A DNA stretch of 24,704 bases from an uncultured Peptoniphilus sp. Its GTDB lineage: Bacteria; Bacillota; Clostridia; Tissierellales; Peptoniphilaceae. This document shows, one piece after another, positions 21,609-24,704 of this stretch (its first letter is position 1; each line of letters starts with the position of its first letter). The translations under genes and the position numbers were made by a program. The notes under the pieces are model-generated. The model saw only the letters and a program-made list of their open reading frames with translations, did no database searches and was not told the DNA's origin. The stretch is taken from assembly GCF_946222045.1 (NCBI RefSeq), contig NZ_CAMILN010000026.1:1-24704 (forward strand), in the 5' to 3' direction.

Positions 21609-21766
21609 GGAGATTTATAAATTTTTTTCAAGTCATTAAAACTTTTAAAAGTTATAAAAGAACTATAAAGTTTAATTCAAATCTTGATAAATAAAATCAA
21701 AATAAGATTGAATGAGGAATTTCTATTTGATAGGATTGAAGTATAAAATAAAATTGGAGGAATAAA

Positions 21767-22594
21767 ATGAAAATAATTTCGTGGAATATAGATTCAATTA
21801 ACGCGGCCCTAACAAGCGACTCAAATAGGGCAAAGATGTCGAGAGAAGTTCTCGCAACAATCTTAAAAGAGGATCCAGACATAATTGCAATTCAAGAAAC
21901 AAAACTTCCTAAGAATGGACCAAGCAAAAAACACAAGGAAATCATGGCGGAAATGTTCTGTGATTACGACTATGTTTTTGTTTCATCAGAGGAACCAGCT
22001 CGTAAGAGTTATGCCGGCAACATGGCTTTTTATAAAAAGGGGCTTGAACCTAAGGTGACTTTCCCGAAAATTGATGCACCAGACACAATGGACTTTGAAG
22101 GAAGAATTATAACTTTAGAGTTTGATGATTTCTTTCTTACACAAGTTTATACACCAAATGCAGGTGGCGAATTAAAAAGACTTCCATTGAGACAAATTTG
22201 GGATGAAAAATATGGAGAATACCTATCAAGTCTTGATGAAATAAAACCTGTGATTGCAACAGGCGACTTCAACGTGGCCCATAAAGAAATCGACCTTGCT
22301 AACCCAGACAACAATAGGATGTCTGCAGGCTTTACTGACGAAGAAAGGCAGGGCTTCACAAACTTACTATCTAGGGGCTTTACTGATAGCTTTAGACATA
22401 TCCATGGAGATGTCGAAGGAGTTTACACTTGGTGGGCACAAAGAGTTAGGACTTCTAAGATAAACAACTCTGGCTGGAGGATTGACTACTTTATAGTTAG
22501 TGATAGGATAAAAGACAATGTTACTGAATCCAATATGGTGGACTCTGGAGATAGACAAGACCACACACCAATACTATTAGAAATTAATTTATAA
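21767..22594 (+). CDS. exoA: Exonuclease III family (AP endonuclease)
   Basis: 275 residues, the usual ExoA/XthA length. It cuts DNA 5' to abasic sites and trims 3' ends in base excision repair. Seen: SWNIDSIN (5-12), AIQETKL with the metal-binding Glu (~43), GDFNVAHKEIDLANP (~165), WWAQRVRTSKINNSGWRIDYFIVS with the Asp (~239), and the C-terminal QDH with the catalytic His (~265). SWNIDSIN differs from the common SWNVNGLR, and the region after QETK is slightly different, so it is a divergent but intact member. ATG 21767 follows TTGGAGG. The 160-bp gap upstream is AT-rich with no clear promoter; TATAAA at 21742-21747 is the best -10. Confidence 0.92.
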   Translation: MKIISWNIDSINAALTSDSNRAKMSREVLATILKEDPDIIAIQETKLPKNGPSKKHKEIMAEMFCDYDYVFVSSEEPARKSYAGNMAFYKKGLEPKVTFPKIDAPDTMDFEGRIITLEFDDFFLTQVYTPNAGGELKRLPLRQIWDEKYGEYLSSLDEIKPVIATGDFNVAHKEIDLANPDNNRMSAGFTDEERQGFTNLLSRGFTDSFRHIHGDVEGVYTWWAQRVRTSKINNSGWRIDYFIVSDRIKDNVTESNMVDSGDRQDHTPILLEINL

Positions 22595-22607
22595 AGAGAT
22601 TCTTAAG

Positions 22608-23330
22608 ATGAAATCAAAATTTTTAGAAGAAAATGGAATATTAAATCTAATAAGTGGGATGGAATACTCTCTTTCTTATGCCAAGGAAGGTGACAAGGTA
22701 AGAGATTATGTAGAGGATATGCTAGAGAGGATGGAAATCGAACCTGATGAGATTTATTCTTGCATCCAAACCCACACTGATAAAATTGCCTATTGTGATG
22801 GGGAAAATGGAAAGGACTTTGTCTACGGAAGAAACTTTCCCGACACAGATGGCCTTGTGACAGATAAGAAAAATCTTGCCCTCTTGCTAAAGTTTGCCGA
22901 CTGCACTCCTCTAGTTCTTTATGACAAAAAGAAGGAAATTCTTTCTATAGTTCATTCAGGTTGGAGGGGTGCAAAAAAGAAAATCCCTGCCAAGGCCATA
23001 GAAAAGATGAAAAGAGACTTTGGGTCAGACACAAAAGATATTATTGCTTACATGGGTCCTAGTATTGATATAGAAAACTATGAAGTTGGAGAAGAAGTCT
23101 ATGAAGAATTTAAGGATTTCAAAAATAGAGACAATTTCTTCGAGAAAATTAAGGGTACTTGGCACCTTTCTATGACAAAAGTAAATAAGGAAATTCTATT
23201 AGAGTCAGGAATAAATAAGAAAAATATAGATATTTGCCAGGAATCAACTTACAATAACTTAGACTTACACTCAGCAAGGAGAGAAGGAAAAGCCTACGGC
23301 TTAAACTCCATGATAGTCATGATGAGATAA
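22608..23330 (+). CDS. pgeF: Polyphenol oxidase family / peptidoglycan editing factor PgeF (YfiH, LACC1 family)
   Basis: 240 residues, typical of this single-domain family (PF02578). Family signatures: QTHTDKI, DGLVTD, ADCTPLVLYD (~97), VHSGWRG (~115), YMGPSI and CQESTYNNLDLHSARREGKAYG. The Cys and His residues of the active centre are in place. Family members have been reported as purine nucleoside phosphorylases/adenosine deaminases, and in E. coli as an enzyme limiting wrong L-Ser in cell-wall precursors; which applies here is open. It starts 13 bp after exoA, with a weak ribosome site, and probably shares its transcript. Confidence 0.92.
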   Translation: MKSKFLEENGILNLISGMEYSLSYAKEGDKVRDYVEDMLERMEIEPDEIYSCIQTHTDKIAYCDGENGKDFVYGRNFPDTDGLVTDKKNLALLLKFADCTPLVLYDKKKEILSIVHSGWRGAKKKIPAKAIEKMKRDFGSDTKDIIAYMGPSIDIENYEVGEEVYEEFKDFKNRDNFFEKIKGTWHLSMTKVNKEILLESGINKKNIDICQESTYNNLDLHSARREGKAYGLNSMIVMMR

Positions 23331-23409
23331 AATTGAAAATCTAATTTTAATCTGTTAGTATTTTAAATATTATTGAAGCATAAATAAAATTAGAAGTAGG
23401 GGAGATTTA

Positions 23410-24513
23410 ATGGAAAATCTTTTTAAAGATGAATTAAATAAAAAATTGAAAAATCTAGTTTTTATAGATTTGAAAGAAGACTACCAGCTTGGAGAAGTGA
23501 ACCTACCAGTGGGTCTTTCCATGCCCATAAAGTTGGAGTATCTTATAGAAGGAATAAAAGAAAAGGAATTAGAAGAAGAAATAAACCTGGAAAAAATTGT
23601 AGAGGCCATGATTTATTTACTTGGAATTGACAGTGACTTTAAATATTCCAATAAATATAAAGAAATCTTAAAAAAATTAGATATAGACTTAAAGAACTAT
23701 GCTATGCATAAGGCTTTTATAAATCAAGAAGAAGATCCTCTTGATTCTTATATATTTTTAAAGGGATACGAAGAAGTAGGGGGAGAAGACCCAGATATAA
23801 TTTTTAAGGAAGCAAATATCCTAGAGGCCCTCTACAATAAAATTCATGAAGAAGAATATGAAAAGAGCGAAAAATTATTAAATATAATAATTAAAAAATA
23901 CAACCAAGTCTTAAACTTAGATGATAGATATGCCTTGGCCTACTATAGATTGGCTTACATCAACCTGGCACTTGGCAAATTTATAAAGGCCAACATGTAC
24001 TTTGAAAAGTTTATAAACCTATCTAAGGATGAAGAACTAAAAGATCAAGTTAGGAAGGAAATAGAAGTAATAAGAGATAAAGTAAATTTCGATTCGGCAA
24101 AGACTTATCTCTCTTATGGGGAATACGACAAGGCCATTAATCTACTAGCTAGTATAAGTGAAGACTTCAATATGGATGAATCCTTTTACTATACCTACGC
24201 AATTTCTTACTATAATAGGGGAGAATTTGATAAGGCAGAAGAATATGCAAAACTTTCTGTTGAAAAGAATACTACAGAAGAGAATATAAACCTACTTGCG
24301 ACCATATATGCAGGAAGGCAAGAATTTACAAAAACCCTTGATATATTGAATTTGGGTTTAGAAGAATTAGAAGATTCTTATCCCTTGACATATAACATTG
24401 GGATCATTTATCTAAACATGAATGAAAGAGACCAGGGATTAGAATACCTAGAAAAGGCTAATAAGCTCAGCCCCAATGAAGAGTTAGAAAACTTTATTAA
24501 AAGTTTAAAATAG
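23410..24513 (+). CDS. TPR-repeat protein
   Basis: 367 residues, cytoplasmic by composition (no signal or membrane segment). Residues 1-130 form an acidic helical region without recognised motifs. From about 140 on there are several 34-residue TPR-type helical pairs, for example DDRYALAYYRLAYINLALGK, ESFYYTYAISYYNRGEFDKA, EENINLLATIYAGRQEF and YPLTYNIGIIYLNMNERDQG. TPR arrays bind other proteins; the partner cannot be told from here. ATG 23410 follows AGGGGAG by 7 bases. The 79-bp gap upstream has no clear promoter, so it may be cotranscribed with exoA-pgeF. Codon use is like the neighbours. Confidence 0.85.
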   Translation: MENLFKDELNKKLKNLVFIDLKEDYQLGEVNLPVGLSMPIKLEYLIEGIKEKELEEEINLEKIVEAMIYLLGIDSDFKYSNKYKEILKKLDIDLKNYAMHKAFINQEEDPLDSYIFLKGYEEVGGEDPDIIFKEANILEALYNKIHEEEYEKSEKLLNIIIKKYNQVLNLDDRYALAYYRLAYINLALGKFIKANMYFEKFINLSKDEELKDQVRKEIEVIRDKVNFDSAKTYLSYGEYDKAINLLASISEDFNMDESFYYTYAISYYNRGEFDKAEEYAKLSVEKNTTEENINLLATIYAGRQEFTKTLDILNLGLEELEDSYPLTYNIGIIYLNMNERDQGLEYLEKANKLSPNEELENFIKSLK

Positions 24514-24516
24514 TTA

Positions 24517-24545
24517 TTGACAGCATAAAAATAAAATAGTAATAT
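24517..24545 (+). promoter_or_regulatory. Promoter P1 of a downstream (probably stable RNA) operon
   Basis: TTGACA (24517-24522), exactly 17 bp and TAATAT (24540-24545). It begins 4 bp after the TPR gene. A start near 24552 falls on the hairpin arm AGTTGTC. Confidence 0.65.
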
Positions 24546-24584
24546 ATAACAGTTGTCGAAAAAGACAGCTGTTATATTTTTTTA
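24544..24584 (+). terminator. Terminator after the TPR gene, overlapping the P1 start
   Basis: A 14-bp stem (24544-24557 with 24564-24577, one G-T pair) closes GAAAAA and is followed by seven T. It overlaps the -10 of P1, so it ends transcripts from the TPR gene; a P1 transcript would contain most of the same stem plus the T run. Confidence 0.85.
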
Positions 24585-24619
24585 AAAACAAAAAAAGATT
24601 TAAAAAAAATAAAAAACAG

Positions 24620-24648
24620 TTGACAGATGATTTTCTAGATGCTAATAT
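24620..24648 (+). promoter_or_regulatory. Promoter P2 of a downstream (probably stable RNA) operon
   Basis: TTGACA (24620-24625), exactly 17 bp and TAATAT (24643-24648): the same hexamers and spacing as P1, 103 bp later. A start near 24655 leads into AGTTGTC-N6-GACAGC (24654-24672). The remaining ~30 bases to the window end hold no ORF start; an rRNA leader is the most likely content (inference). Confidence 0.75.
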
Positions 24649-24704
24649 GTAGAAGTTGTCACTTAAGACAGCAAAAAAATATTACCGAGTTTCAAGTAAA
24701 AACA

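Overview
The window looks like chromosome of a low-GC, anaerobic Gram-positive coccus, most plausibly Peptoniphilaceae (the Anaerococcus/Peptoniphilus/Finegoldia group). This rests on the AT-rich, AGG/AGA-rich codon use, strong AGGAGG ribosome sites, the pheS-pheT-zapA-U32-mutS2 gene order known from Clostridia-like Firmicutes, and two proteins carrying copper-amine-oxidase-N-terminal-like 'stalk' domains, which are common in surface proteins of that family. The assignment is an inference from memory, not a database result.

Layout. (1) 1-976: the 3' end of a large surface protein ending in a stalk domain, with a terminator. (2) 977-3193, accessory: a Schlafen/AlbA-type ATPase regulator preceded by an unusual array of 11-bp motifs; then a compact type I toxin-antitoxin locus (holin-like toxin peptide, SD-sequestering hairpin, shared bidirectional terminator, convergent antisense promoter, inverted repeats at both 5' ends); then ten imperfect 18-bp tandem repeats. 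(3) 3111-8211: housekeeping. A DEAD-box RNA helicase has a promoter and an intrinsic terminator in its leader; polA and coaE overlap. (4) 8234-10219, minus strand: tRNA-Trp with its own promoter and terminator, a 50-bp-period repeat patch, a secreted stalk plus 'sunset' domain protein, and an unrecognised basic membrane protein. (5) 10371-21608: one long plus-strand run, pheS-pheT-zapA-U32 peptidase-mutS2-argS-membrane protein, with overlaps or gaps of about 10 bp or less and a terminator at the end. (6) 21767-24584: exonuclease III family protein, PgeF/YfiH family protein and a TPR protein. (7) 24517-24704: two identical-hexamer promoters (TTGACA, 17 bp, TAATAT) 103 bp apart, each followed by the same short hairpin, pointing out of the window and probably serving a stable RNA (rRNA) operon.

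The long operon combines phenylalanine and arginine tRNA charging, Z-ring support, a probable rRNA-modifying U32 enzyme and the ribosome-rescue/DNA ATPase MutS2, so it is mainly a translation-related unit. Most plus-strand promoters here have an extended -10 (TGnTATAAT) and no obvious -35 box.

The most interesting parts are the 1047-1164 operator-like array, the type I TA locus with same-sense (not complementary) 5' repeats, the attenuator-like leader of the helicase, and the duplicated promoter-plus-hairpin module at the right edge.
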